Shown here: positions 19,512 to 29,420 of the stretch, in pieces | How the letters are laid out: every line of letters starts with the position of its first letter | How positions within the stretch are numbered: position 1 is the stretch's first letter | Assembly: GCA_009777575.1 (NCBI GenBank) | Contig: WRLO01000001.1 | Location: forward strand, 79,493 to 143,492 | Reading direction: 5' to 3' | DNA: 64,000 nt | Source of the DNA: Candidatus Cloacimonadota bacterium | GTDB lineage: Bacteria > Cloacimonadota > Cloacimonadia > Cloacimonadales > WRIO01 | Notes under the pieces: model-generated | What the model saw: the letters and a program-made list of their open reading frames with translations, nothing else | Databases searched by the model: none | What the model was told of the DNA's origin: nothing | Position numbers and translations under genes: made by a program

Positions 19512-20378
19512 TTGATGGGTGAAAAATTATTAAAAGGTAAACCAATTGCAGAAAAAAACATGAGATATTGCTTAGAAAAAATAGAAGTAAGCGGTCTCAG
19601 CCCACATCTTTATGTATTTATCATAGGAAATGATCCAGCTTCAGAATACTATGTAAATAGCATTAAAAAACAAGGACAAAAAATTAATATAAGAGTGACT
19701 ATTCAAAAATTTTTTCCAGAAGAAATATCAGAAGAGAATTTGATTGAAAATATAAAATCTTTGAACAAAAACCCTGATATCAATGGTATTATGGTTCAAA
19801 AACCTTTACCTATACATATTGATGCTGGAAAAATAGAACAAATAATTTCCCCAGAAAAAGACATGGATGGTTTTCATGCCATTAACGCTGGTCTACTTAT
19901 ACAAGAAAAAGAGTGTATTTTGCCTTGTACTGCACAAGCTATAATTGAAATGATGGATTTTTATAATATTTCAGCAGAGGGGAAGCATGTCGTGGTTGTT
20001 GGAAGAAGCAATGTTGTTGGAAAACCTATTGCAAATTTATTGCTTTATAAGCAAAAAAATAGAAATGCAACTGTAACTATTTGTCATTCAAGAACGCCTG
20101 ATTTATCGAAGTTTACTAGACAAGCAGACATACTTGTTACTGCTGTAGGAGTAGCCAATCTTATTGATGCTTCGATGATAAAGGATAATGTGATTATTTT
20201 GGATGCTGGTATAAATGAGATTAAAAAAACAGGAGAAAAAACGGTTTATGTTGGAGATGTAAACTTTGATTCATGTTTTGATAAATGTCAATTTATTTCT
20301 CCTGTTCCAGGTGGAATCGGTTCCATCACAACATCTATATTATTTAAGCATTTATGTGACTGCTCTAAAAAACGCTAA
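19512..20378 (+). CDS. folD: Bifunctional methylenetetrahydrofolate dehydrogenase/cyclohydrolase
   Basis: GIMVQKPLPIHID...PEKDMDGFHAINAG...VVVVGRSNVVGKPIANLL...SPVPGGIGSITTSIL. Confidence 0.95.
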   Translation: MMGEKLLKGKPIAEKNMRYCLEKIEVSGLSPHLYVFIIGNDPASEYYVNSIKKQGQKINIRVTIQKFFPEEISEENLIENIKSLNKNPDINGIMVQKPLPIHIDAGKIEQIISPEKDMDGFHAINAGLLIQEKECILPCTAQAIIEMMDFYNISAEGKHVVVVGRSNVVGKPIANLLLYKQKNRNATVTICHSRTPDLSKFTRQADILVTAVGVANLIDASMIKDNVIILDAGINEIKKTGEKTVYVGDVNFDSCFDKCQFISPVPGGIGSITTSILFKHLCDCSKKR

Positions 20379-20566
20379 TTGAATTTCAAAAATATCATTG
20401 ACAAAATAGGTTTAAAAATTATTTTAAACCCAAAATAGGTTTTATAGGTGTGAATTTGTAAAGGTATTAACTTGAGAATATCATTTAAAGTATTGTTTAA
20501 CAAAAAGATAAATAATTTTGAAGTTAATTAATATGAAAATAAAAAAAAAGATATACAGGAGGATTT

Positions 20567-23203
20567 ATGTCCAGAAAAAACACTAGATTTTTATGTGTTT
20601 TACTAGTCCTAATGTCATGTTTGGTAGGTTTTATCGCATGTGGAATTCATGGAGACCCGCATGAAAATATACCACCTACCATTAGAATCACATCTTTTAC
20701 AGGATTTGACTGGGAAGATGGAGAAGGTTGGAGTCCCGATTTAGCGCCTTTTCAACAGACAATTTATTGGGCTGCTGACGATGCGGATGGAGTCGTTGTA
20801 GGATATGCATATCGTGTATTGGATGGTGAGGGTAAGCCTATTCCAACGCCAGGCAATATCAGCATTGATGAAATCGGAGAACTTACTCCAGATGGTTTAA
20901 GAGATATGATTTATAATTTATCTTTAGGGCACGAACTAAATGGAAAAAGGCTTGGAAATGGATGGATTATTCACCATTCAAAAGGAGCAGATCAAACTAT
21001 TCCTTTAGATGACCCCAATGCAGATAGAACCATTTGGACTGACAGAGTTTTTGCTATAATTAATTTTCCAGCACATGACGGCTCTTATGGTGATCATGGT
21101 AATTTACCTGTAGATTCAGAAGGTAACCTCATACCTATTCCTAGCAGATTTGAAGTTGTCGCAATTGATAACAGAGGTGGAATAAGCCAACCTGCTGTTC
21201 GGTACTTTAATTCAAAATCTGTTGCTCCTTCGTTACATATCTCTTCATCTTCAGGCACACTGAATGACAAAGAAATAGGACAAGGGGTTCGAGTAATTTT
21301 TATGAAGCAAGATGTTCTAATTGATGGCGTTGTGTCTGTTAGAGCTTGGTATTACATCTATAAACTCCGAGTTATAGAAATACCGCATTCTATTGGTGGA
21401 ATTCCACTTTCATCAACAGAAAGGGACACTTTAGATGCTTGGATGAATTATCATAAAAACCATCCTGTTAATCCTTGGCCTGACATCTGGGATGTTTTTC
21501 TTAGAGAAAATCCACCTATCAGTGAATCTAATGAATACAATACCCGTGAAAATATTAGAGTAAATGAGACTGTTATTTCTACAACTGAATCACCTTCTTC
21601 ACCTGCTTTGACAATAAATGTCAGAGATGGTGTAAGAATGCATGGAACTGTAATTGAGACAAGAGTTGTAGATTTAGCTGGTGTCGTGTCAGAGCCTACT
21701 TATGCTTTATTCTATGTGAGTGATAAATTCAAGCCACATGCACTTTTCTACTACACGCATTCTTATGCAATGGGTGATGATTTTTTTATACTTGACCAGA
21801 GTAAAGATAATGTAAATGTTGATTTAGTTCCTTTTTCCTATACCTCAACTGGAATAAGAATGGCTTCAACTTTAACAGCATCTCCCATTTTGAATTCAGA
21901 GGGAAGACCTATTGATTTTGAGTGGGCTATAGTTGGAGATGCTCAAACAAGATTTTGGTTTAGATGGGGTTATCATGGTGAATATAAGGATGATGATCCA
22001 AATGATCTATGGTATGGAGTAGTTAGAGACCCCGAAAATGAAGAAGCATCTGGACTTGGGACAAATTATTTAACGGAAGTAGTCTATTACTACATACAAT
22101 TAAATGGTCAAAGGTATGATTTTGGTCCGCTTAATCAACCTGGTTTACAACCCAATGGGATTATGTTTCCAGAAGGAGATAGTTTTGATAATTGGCTCCG
22201 GATTCCTGCAAATCACGAAATATCACAAAGATTGTCCTTCAATGGTCTGACATCTACTAATGGGATAAATGGTACCGATATTCATGAGTTTAAAGTGATG
22301 ATTGAAGATTTACAATCTGTTAGATCTACACCTGCTATTTATAGATTTAGGATAGTAGAAAAAACAACTGATGTTGACAGGGAAGGTGTTCTCTACATTA
22401 ATAATCAAACTTCTATACCCAATGGAATATTTGATTTTTATCGCGATGTGTTACCTAACAACATGCCAATAACAACTGTGGATAGGATAGCGATTACCTC
22501 GTTAATAGAATCGATAAAACTTTACGATATCGATTCCTACTATAACTTACGGACAGGAAGACACATTTTTCCTTATTCATTCTTATCGAAGTATAAATAT
22601 GTGATTTATGCTGCTGAAAGTTCCCCAGTAAATACACCACTTAGTATGAATGCAGATCAAGACGGATTTAGAATGTATATGCAAAACCATGGAAATCTAA
22701 TCATTGTTGGTAACTTAAATTTAGCTGAGCAAATAAACGCTCAATTAGACGCACCTATGAATAACTTTTATCAACAGTTTTTTGGTTGGCCAAATGCACG
22801 AGCCGAGATGTTAGCGTTAAATGAATCACTTCAAGGTAGACAATACTATTTACTTGGAACCACACCAACTGGTTCCCAGGCATTTCCGATTCTGAATGCA
22901 GAGCTAGTATCACCTGCTGATCAAGTGATAGGTAATTTTATAACTACTCGTCAAGGTTTAGGGGTTGCTACGGTGTTTTATAGCTTAGCCGATACAGCAG
23001 AACCAATATATCTATTCAGAAGTAAAACTGTAGATGGTGGTGATTGGTCTCCATTAGATGAAGCTGATCGTGCAAGATTCCATGATCAAATCATTGCTTT
23101 CAGAAAAATGAATGGACAAGGATATGGATATACATTGGGATTCCAGCCTTTCCATATGAATAGAGATAATATAAGAGCTCTTTTCGCTGAAATAATGAGA
23201 TAG
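20567..23203 (+). CDS. Hypothetical lipoprotein, 878 aa
   Basis: Lipobox-like signal MSRKNTRFLCVLLVLMSCLVGFIACGIHG; no family recognised. Confidence 0.7.
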   Translation: MSRKNTRFLCVLLVLMSCLVGFIACGIHGDPHENIPPTIRITSFTGFDWEDGEGWSPDLAPFQQTIYWAADDADGVVVGYAYRVLDGEGKPIPTPGNISIDEIGELTPDGLRDMIYNLSLGHELNGKRLGNGWIIHHSKGADQTIPLDDPNADRTIWTDRVFAIINFPAHDGSYGDHGNLPVDSEGNLIPIPSRFEVVAIDNRGGISQPAVRYFNSKSVAPSLHISSSSGTLNDKEIGQGVRVIFMKQDVLIDGVVSVRAWYYIYKLRVIEIPHSIGGIPLSSTERDTLDAWMNYHKNHPVNPWPDIWDVFLRENPPISESNEYNTRENIRVNETVISTTESPSSPALTINVRDGVRMHGTVIETRVVDLAGVVSEPTYALFYVSDKFKPHALFYYTHSYAMGDDFFILDQSKDNVNVDLVPFSYTSTGIRMASTLTASPILNSEGRPIDFEWAIVGDAQTRFWFRWGYHGEYKDDDPNDLWYGVVRDPENEEASGLGTNYLTEVVYYYIQLNGQRYDFGPLNQPGLQPNGIMFPEGDSFDNWLRIPANHEISQRLSFNGLTSTNGINGTDIHEFKVMIEDLQSVRSTPAIYRFRIVEKTTDVDREGVLYINNQTSIPNGIFDFYRDVLPNNMPITTVDRIAITSLIESIKLYDIDSYYNLRTGRHIFPYSFLSKYKYVIYAAESSPVNTPLSMNADQDGFRMYMQNHGNLIIVGNLNLAEQINAQLDAPMNNFYQQFFGWPNARAEMLALNESLQGRQYYLLGTTPTGSQAFPILNAELVSPADQVIGNFITTRQGLGVATVFYSLADTAEPIYLFRSKTVDGGDWSPLDEADRARFHDQIIAFRKMNGQGYGYTLGFQPFHMNRDNIRALFAEIMR

Positions 23204-23310
23204 AAATTCCTTTTTCTGTTTTAAAGTTTCATGTAATATGTTTCTTAAAGATAACTATCCAACCTCTTTGGAAGCATATATGAAGAGTTTTTAAGTTTGA
23301 ACGATATCAG

Positions 23311-23373
23311 GCTGTTGAATAGCCTCCAATATTTAATACTATCTATTGGTTATGCTATTCAGCAGCTTTTTTT
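23311..23373 (+). terminator. Rho-independent terminator
   Basis: GCTGTTGAATAGC (23311-23323) pairs with GCTATTCAGCAGC (23354-23366) followed by a T run. Confidence 0.75.
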
Positions 23374-23463
23374 GAAATTCTTTTTTAGTTTCAATACTCT
23401 ATATTAATAAAAAATTTTTCCAACAGATATTAAACTTAACTTAGTAAAAATTTAGGAGTAAAT

Positions 23464-26400
23464 ATGTTTTTAGCAAAATTATCTATCAAGAGACCTGTAA
23501 TGGTTACTATGCTTATAACAGTTTTTGTCATTTTCGGTATTATGGCATATAGAGAGATGCCTCTCACTAGTTTGCCTGATGTTGATATTCCTTATGTAAC
23601 AGTGCAAACTATTTTTCCAGGTGCTGGTCCAAACGAGGTTGAACAGCAAATTTCGATTCTTATTGAAAACGCTGTATCAACTATCAGCGGTATAGATTAC
23701 ATTGAATCTTATTCTATGGACAATTTTTCGCTTGTTTTAATTGCTTTCGATATGAGTAAAGATGTGGATATAGCAAACCAAGAAGTTAAAGATAAAGTGG
23801 ATGCAATTTCGAACGATTTACCCACTGATGCAGAGAAACCAATTATTGAAAAATTTGATATTTCTGCCACTCCTGTCATTGGGATGGTTCTCAGTGGAAC
23901 TCAATCATCTACAGAACTTTATGAATATGCAGACACTGTATTGAAAGATAGGTTTTCTCAAATAGAAGGTGTGGCTGAAGTTAGTATCACTGGAGGGCGA
24001 GAAAGAGAAATCCAAGTGATTGTTAATGAAAGAGCTGTTTTTGCTAACAGAATGTCTTTGTATCAACTTAGCCAATCTATCGCTCAAAATAATATCACTA
24101 TGCCTTCTGGGACTTTCAAAGTTGGCAATCAAGATTTAGCTGTCAGAGTCATTGGAGAATTAAATTCTTTAGGAACATTGAGGGATTTAGAAGTTCCTAC
24201 TGTTATGGGAAATAGGAGATTATCTGAACTAGCTGAGGTAATTGACACAGGAACAGAGGTCAGAGAAAGGGCAACATATTTTGACAATATTACTGGAGAA
24301 AGACACCCTGATGTGATCAGACTTGACTTGATTCCTAGTTCTGATGGAAACCCGGTTCAAATTGCCAGAGCTGTAAATAGACAAATACAAGGAATTCTAA
24401 CAACATTGCCTATGGGTATGGAACTTTCTATAGTGGATGATACCTCGATTTTTGTTGAAAGCTCTGTCAATGATACTATGGGAAATATCATTATGGGTAT
24501 ACTATTGACAGGTCTTTTGTTATTTCTGTTTCTTGGTGATATTAGATCGACTGTGATTGTGGCACTTGCAATGCCTATTTCTATCATTTCTACCTTCTCC
24601 TTGATGAATGCCTCAGGATTTTCTCTGAATATTATGAGTTTGCTCGGCTTAGCTACTTCTGTAGGTGTTTTGGTGATTAATTCCATCATAGTTTTAGAAA
24701 ACATTTTTAGATACAAAGATTTGGGATACAATAAAGAGGATTCTGCATACAAAGGAACTGCTGAAATTGCTACTGCAGTCATTGCTGCCACATTGACGAA
24801 TCTTGTTGTTTTTGTCCCGATTGGAACTATGAGTGGTATGGTTGGGCAATTTTTTGTTGAGTTCGGTTTAACAGTTGCCTATACTACTGTGTTTTCTTTA
24901 TTAGTTGCTTTTACTTTGACTCCTATGCTCGCGGCAAGCATTCTTCCAGAAAAAACAGGTTCAAACAAAATATCAAATGCTGTTGATAATATAATGAAGA
25001 AAATTGCTGGGTTTTATGTCAAAATTCTTGAATCGCTTATGAAGACGAAATTAAGAAGCTCAATTTCAGTTTTTTTAACAGTCATTTTATTTATTTTTAG
25101 TCTTTTTATTTTCACTAAATTGGGTTTTGAATTTATGCCTATGCTTGATGAAGGTGATATTGATTTAAGGGTTGAATTGCCTTTAGGTTACCATTTAGAC
25201 GAAACGGCAAATGCTATGTTTGAAATTGAACAAATTTTATCCAATTATCCAGAAATTAAACATATTGTTACTTCTCTCGGCTCAATGAGTAATACTGATA
25301 TAGGGATGCAACTGGCTAATACAAGGATAAAACTTGTGGATGTGGATGAAAGAAATGTTTCAACACAGCAAGTTACTGACAGAATTATTAAAGATCTATC
25401 TCATATTCCCAATGCAAGAATTCGAGTTAATGCTGCTTCAAGCGCTTCGTTTGGTGGTTCAGACCCAATTACTCTTTATGTATCAGGTTTAGATGATGGT
25501 ATCTTGAATGATATTGCCAATGAATTATTTGAAAAAACTAGACTTATTCCCGGTGTGGTTAATCTTGACACTAGCACGAGAACCGGTAGACCAGAGATAG
25601 TTATTGAACCTTACAGAGACCAGCTATCTGTAACTGGAGTAAATGTTATGGATATAGCTATTGGGGTCAGAGCAGCTATCGAAGGGTTAGTAGCTACTCA
25701 ATATAAAGAGGATGGTGAAGAATATGATATCAGAGTTACTCTTGATGAAACTGCTTATAATTCTCCTGAAAAACTCAGAAATTTAACTATTATGACCACG
25801 CAAGGACGTTTTCAACTTTCTCAGCTTGCTGATGTTCGTTTTTCTGAAAGTGTCAATAGAATTATTCGTAGAGACAAAGCAAAAACTATCATGATAACTG
25901 GTGCTCCAGCAACTGGATATGCTCTGGGAGATATTACAAACAGTATAGATTCTATTATATCTGATATTAATTTCCCAGATGGTTATAGCACTAGCTGGGG
26001 CGGCGATGTTGATATGATGCAAGAATCAATGACAGAAATGGGTAGAGCTTTTCTATTAGCGATTTTATTGCTTTATATGCTACTCGCCGCTATTTTAGAA
26101 AGTTATAAACAACCATTACTTATAATGTCCAATCTACCACTTGCACTTATTGGAGTTTTTATTGTTCAGTATATGACTGGTCTAACTATGAACATATTCT
26201 CAATGATGGCAATTATAATGTTGATTGGGATAGTGGTTAATAATGGTATCTTAATTTTGGATTATGCAAATGTTTTACAGCGAGAGGAAGGTAAAAGTAT
26301 GAAAGAAGCTTTACTAATAGCATGCCCAATAAAGCTAAAAGCTATCCTTATGACCAATATTGCCATAATTCTCGCTATGTTGCCTATGGCTCTTGGTATG

Positions 26401-26529
26401 GGAGACGCTGGCAAAGAATTTAGACAGTCTATGGGGGTCGTTAGCGTTGGTGGGTTGATAGTTTCTACTATTTTGTCTCTATATCTGATACCTGCTTTGA
26501 GCTATGTAACTACAAAAATAAAAAAATAG
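23464..26529 (+). CDS. Efflux RND transporter permease subunit (AcrB/HAE1 family)
   Basis: 1021 aa; MFLAKLSIKRPVMVTMLITVFVIFG..., GAGPNEVEQQISILIENAVSTISGI, NNGILILDYAN; no adjacent MFP or TolC gene. Confidence 0.93.
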   Translation: MFLAKLSIKRPVMVTMLITVFVIFGIMAYREMPLTSLPDVDIPYVTVQTIFPGAGPNEVEQQISILIENAVSTISGIDYIESYSMDNFSLVLIAFDMSKDVDIANQEVKDKVDAISNDLPTDAEKPIIEKFDISATPVIGMVLSGTQSSTELYEYADTVLKDRFSQIEGVAEVSITGGREREIQVIVNERAVFANRMSLYQLSQSIAQNNITMPSGTFKVGNQDLAVRVIGELNSLGTLRDLEVPTVMGNRRLSELAEVIDTGTEVRERATYFDNITGERHPDVIRLDLIPSSDGNPVQIARAVNRQIQGILTTLPMGMELSIVDDTSIFVESSVNDTMGNIIMGILLTGLLLFLFLGDIRSTVIVALAMPISIISTFSLMNASGFSLNIMSLLGLATSVGVLVINSIIVLENIFRYKDLGYNKEDSAYKGTAEIATAVIAATLTNLVVFVPIGTMSGMVGQFFVEFGLTVAYTTVFSLLVAFTLTPMLAASILPEKTGSNKISNAVDNIMKKIAGFYVKILESLMKTKLRSSISVFLTVILFIFSLFIFTKLGFEFMPMLDEGDIDLRVELPLGYHLDETANAMFEIEQILSNYPEIKHIVTSLGSMSNTDIGMQLANTRIKLVDVDERNVSTQQVTDRIIKDLSHIPNARIRVNAASSASFGGSDPITLYVSGLDDGILNDIANELFEKTRLIPGVVNLDTSTRTGRPEIVIEPYRDQLSVTGVNVMDIAIGVRAAIEGLVATQYKEDGEEYDIRVTLDETAYNSPEKLRNLTIMTTQGRFQLSQLADVRFSESVNRIIRRDKAKTIMITGAPATGYALGDITNSIDSIISDINFPDGYSTSWGGDVDMMQESMTEMGRAFLLAILLLYMLLAAILESYKQPLLIMSNLPLALIGVFIVQYMTGLTMNIFSMMAIIMLIGIVVNNGILILDYANVLQREEGKSMKEALLIACPIKLKAILMTNIAIILAMLPMALGMGDAGKEFRQSMGVVSVGGLIVSTILSLYLIPALSYVTTKIKK

Positions 26530-26697
26530 TAAAAAAATATTTTAGTCATAATAAGGTATTTTTTCTTATATATGTATAGTTATTTTTAACTATAGACGAA
26601 TCAAGTGAAAAACTACTAAAAAAAAAAGAATTGACAAAAATACTGTCTTGAAAAAAATGTCTCATAAATGAAGTTTTTTTGCTTCTACCTTACGGTT

Positions 26698-26804
26698 CCC
26701 GCTGAGGATATTGTCAGGTTTTAGGATAGATAAAGAGAGGTAACTATATTACTTTTCAGATAGTTAATGAATCAGCGGGTATTCGAAAGAATACCCTTTT
26801 TTTT
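26698..26804 (+). promoter_or_regulatory. Attenuator-type leader of the infC-rpmI-rplT operon (mutually exclusive terminator/antiterminator)
   Basis: CCCGCTGA (26698-26705) complements TCAGCGGG (26772-26779), which overlaps terminator stem GGGTATTC-GAAA-GAATACCC-TTTTTTTT (26777-26804). Confidence 0.75.
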
Positions 26805-26826
26805 GTAAAAAGAATGGAGGTTTGTT

Positions 26827-27441
26827 ATAATACGATATCGTAAAAGTAAAACAAAAGTGAAAGCAGTAATCCCAAAGGAGAGGATAAATGATGAGATTAC
26901 TGCAGATGAAGTTCGTTTGATTGATCAAAACAATCAACAACTAGGAATTGTAAGCATTCAGAAGGCATTAATGTTAGCTGAAGAAGCAGAGTTAGATTTA
27001 GTGGAGGTGTCTCCGAATGCAGAACCTCCAGTATGTCGTATCCTTGAATTTGGGAAATTTTATTACCAAAAAGAAAGAAAAAACCGAGAGGCTAAGAAAA
27101 AACAACATATTGTTTTATTGAAAGAGATTAAATTTGGTCCTAATACAGACGATCATGATTATAATTTCAAGAAAAACAATGCGATACGGTTTTTAAAACA
27201 ACACCATAAAGTAAAGTTTACTGTGCGTTTTCGAGGAAGGCAAATAGCTCATAAAGAGCTTGGATATGATGTATTGGAAAGGCTTACAAAAGATTTGGAA
27301 GAAATAGTCGATATTGAAATGAAACCAACAAGCGAAAAAAATTTGATATCCATGGTGGTTGTTCCTAAAAAAGACATCGACAAGATCCTTGGTATCAGTA
27401 GCGATGAGCAGATAGAAACAATTGAAGAAGAAACAGAATAG
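26827..27441 (+). CDS. infC: Translation initiation factor IF-3, probable AUA start
   Basis: RINDEITADEVRLIDQNNQQLGIVSIQKALMLAEEAELDLVEVSPNAEPPVCRILEFGKFYYQ...; GGAGG (26816-26820), 6 nt spacer, then in-frame ATA at 26827; the predicted GTG start at 26857 has no obvious SD. Confidence 0.9.
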   Translation: MIRYRKSKTKVKAVIPKERINDEITADEVRLIDQNNQQLGIVSIQKALMLAEEAELDLVEVSPNAEPPVCRILEFGKFYYQKERKNREAKKKQHIVLLKEIKFGPNTDDHDYNFKKNNAIRFLKQHHKVKFTVRFRGRQIAHKELGYDVLERLTKDLEEIVDIEMKPTSEKNLISMVVVPKKDIDKILGISSDEQIETIEEETE

Positions 27442-27512
27442 GTAATTACTATCGCAGAGTTCTTAAATAAAATTTACCCGAAAGAATAATCGGAATATTA
27501 AATGGAGGATAA

Positions 27513-27707
27513 ATGCCAAAAATAAAATCCCATAGTGCAGCAACAAAAAGGTTTAAATTGACAGGCACCGGCAAGATAAAAAGACACCATGCAGGTGTTA
27601 CACATATTTTGACGAAAAAAAGTAGAAAGCGGAAGAGAAAATTGGGTTCTGCTACCTTAGTGGCGGAATGTGATGTAGCAAGAGTGAAAAGGATGCTTGT
27701 CTATTAG
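27513..27707 (+). CDS. rpmI: 50S ribosomal protein L35
   Basis: [44 protein letters not shown]. Confidence 0.96.
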   Translation: MPKIKSHSAATKRFKLTGTGKIKRHHAGVTHILTKKSRKRKRKLGSATLVAECDVARVKRMLVY

Positions 27708-27820
27708 TTGTCATTTGACAATTGATACTAAGACCATAAAGCCAATCTATAAGAGAAAAAAATCATAAATCAAGGTTGGCCCTCGTCTCGAAGAAGCAGT
27801 TCGAGCAAAATTATGAAAAT

Positions 27821-27838
27821 GTGCCTCTTAAGAGGCAC
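27821..27838 (+). other. Perfect palindrome in the rpmI-rplT spacer
   Basis: GTGCCTCTTAAGAGGCAC just upstream of the rplT RBS. Confidence 0.6.
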
Positions 27839-27863
27839 AGAAGTAAATTAGAAGGAGATATTT

Positions 27864-28214
27864 ATGCCAAGAGCAACGAATAATGTCGCATTACACAGAA
27901 GACATAAAAAATTTTTGAAGGCAGCCAAAGGTTATCAGGGTGCAAGGAGTAGACTCTATAAAACAGCGAGAATGGCAGTAGAAAAAGGCTGGCTTTACTC
28001 ATATCGTGATAGAAAACAAAGGAAAAGAATGTTTCGTAGGTTATGGATAGTTCGTATCAATGCAGGCGCTAGAGCCAATGGACTGACCTATTCAACATTT
28101 ATCAATGGTTTGAATAAATCAAATATCCAAATCAATAGAAAGATTTTAGCACACCTAGCAATGCATGATCAGGTAGCTTTTTCAGCTTTGTGTAAGCAAG
28201 TAGCAGGATGTTAA
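27864..28214 (+). CDS. rplT: 50S ribosomal protein L20
   Basis: [62 protein letters not shown]. Confidence 0.97.
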   Translation: MPRATNNVALHRRHKKFLKAAKGYQGARSRLYKTARMAVEKGWLYSYRDRKQRKRMFRRLWIVRINAGARANGLTYSTFINGLNKSNIQINRKILAHLAMHDQVAFSALCKQVAGC

Positions 28215-28346
28215 ATATATTGTCTTAATGGATAGCTATATTTTCAAAGATTCAGAATTTATTGTGAACAGTATTGTTAGTTATTTTCTTAAAAGTGAGG
28301 AAAATCGTTTTTGTAAAAGCAAAATCCTAAAATACGAGAAATCAAT

Positions 28347-29390
28347 ATGAAAGATAAATTTCAAGAAATTATAAAAAAGGCGACAATAGACATCGAAAAT
28401 GTCCAGTCATTTCATGAATTAAACAACCTAAAATCTCGCTTTACAGGTAAAAAAAGCGAGATTAAAGATTTTATGAAATACCTGAGTAGTATGACTCCTG
28501 AAGAAAGACCTGCTTTTGGAAAAATGGTGAATGATACTTTAGAAGAGATTGGAAAGCTACTTGAAGAAGCAGAACAAAGGCTTCAAGAAAACGATTATGA
28601 GAAAACAATAAAATCATCTCAATTTGATTATACAATGCCGGGTAGACCAGTTTTAAGAGGTGGAAAACATCCTTTGACATTGGTTCAAGAGCAAATCGAA
28701 GATGTTATGATTAGTATGGGGTTTCAAGTAGCTGAAGGTTTCGATATAGAAGATGATTATCATAATTTTGATGCTTTAAATACTCCCAAAGATCATCCTT
28801 CACGAAACCTTGCTGATACTTTTTATGTTGTAAAAAATCATGATGAGGACTTATTATTAAGAACTCATACTTCACCTGCTCAGATAAGGGTAATGGAAAA
28901 GTATAAACCTCCGATAAAGATTATATCCCCAGGTAGAGCATATCGCAATGATAAGTTTGACCCGACTCATTCTCCAGTTTTTCATCAATGCGAAGGATTG
29001 GTAGTAGATGAAGGAATCAGCTTTAAAGACCTGAGAGATACTATAGATATCTTGCTAAAAAAGATGTTTGGAAAAGGTTGTAAATCAAGGTTTAGGCCTC
29101 ATTTTTTTCCTTTTACTGAGCCAAGTGCAGAGGTAGATGTAAGCTGCTTTAATTGTGCTGGAAAAGGTTGTTCTACTTGTAAAAATAGTGGTTGGATCGA
29201 GTTGTTTGGAGCAGGTATGGTTCACCCCAATGTCTTTGATATGGTAGGAATTGATAGCGAAAAATATACAGGATTTGCCTTTGGTTGCGGAATAGATAGG
29301 ATAGCTATGTTAAAATTTCATATTCCCGATATTCGCATGTTATTTGAAAATGACATAAGGTTTCTGCAACAATTCACTTTTAGCCGATAA
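28347..29390 (+). CDS. pheS: Phenylalanine-tRNA ligase alpha subunit
   Basis: LLRTHTSPAQIRVM, GRAYRNDKFDPTHSPVFHQCEGLVVD, GFAFGCGIDRIAML. Confidence 0.96.
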   Translation: MKDKFQEIIKKATIDIENVQSFHELNNLKSRFTGKKSEIKDFMKYLSSMTPEERPAFGKMVNDTLEEIGKLLEEAEQRLQENDYEKTIKSSQFDYTMPGRPVLRGGKHPLTLVQEQIEDVMISMGFQVAEGFDIEDDYHNFDALNTPKDHPSRNLADTFYVVKNHDEDLLLRTHTSPAQIRVMEKYKPPIKIISPGRAYRNDKFDPTHSPVFHQCEGLVVDEGISFKDLRDTIDILLKKMFGKGCKSRFRPHFFPFTEPSAEVDVSCFNCAGKGCSTCKNSGWIELFGAGMVHPNVFDMVGIDSEKYTGFAFGCGIDRIAMLKFHIPDIRMLFENDIRFLQQFTFSR

Positions 29391-29420
29391 GGCTAGGAAA
29401 TTTGGTTTTGAGAAAAAGAA

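Noticed and set aside
20409-20430. GGTTTAAAA-ATTA-TTTTAAACC hairpin after folD
   Set aside because: AT-rich stem without a U-tract; too weak to call a terminator.
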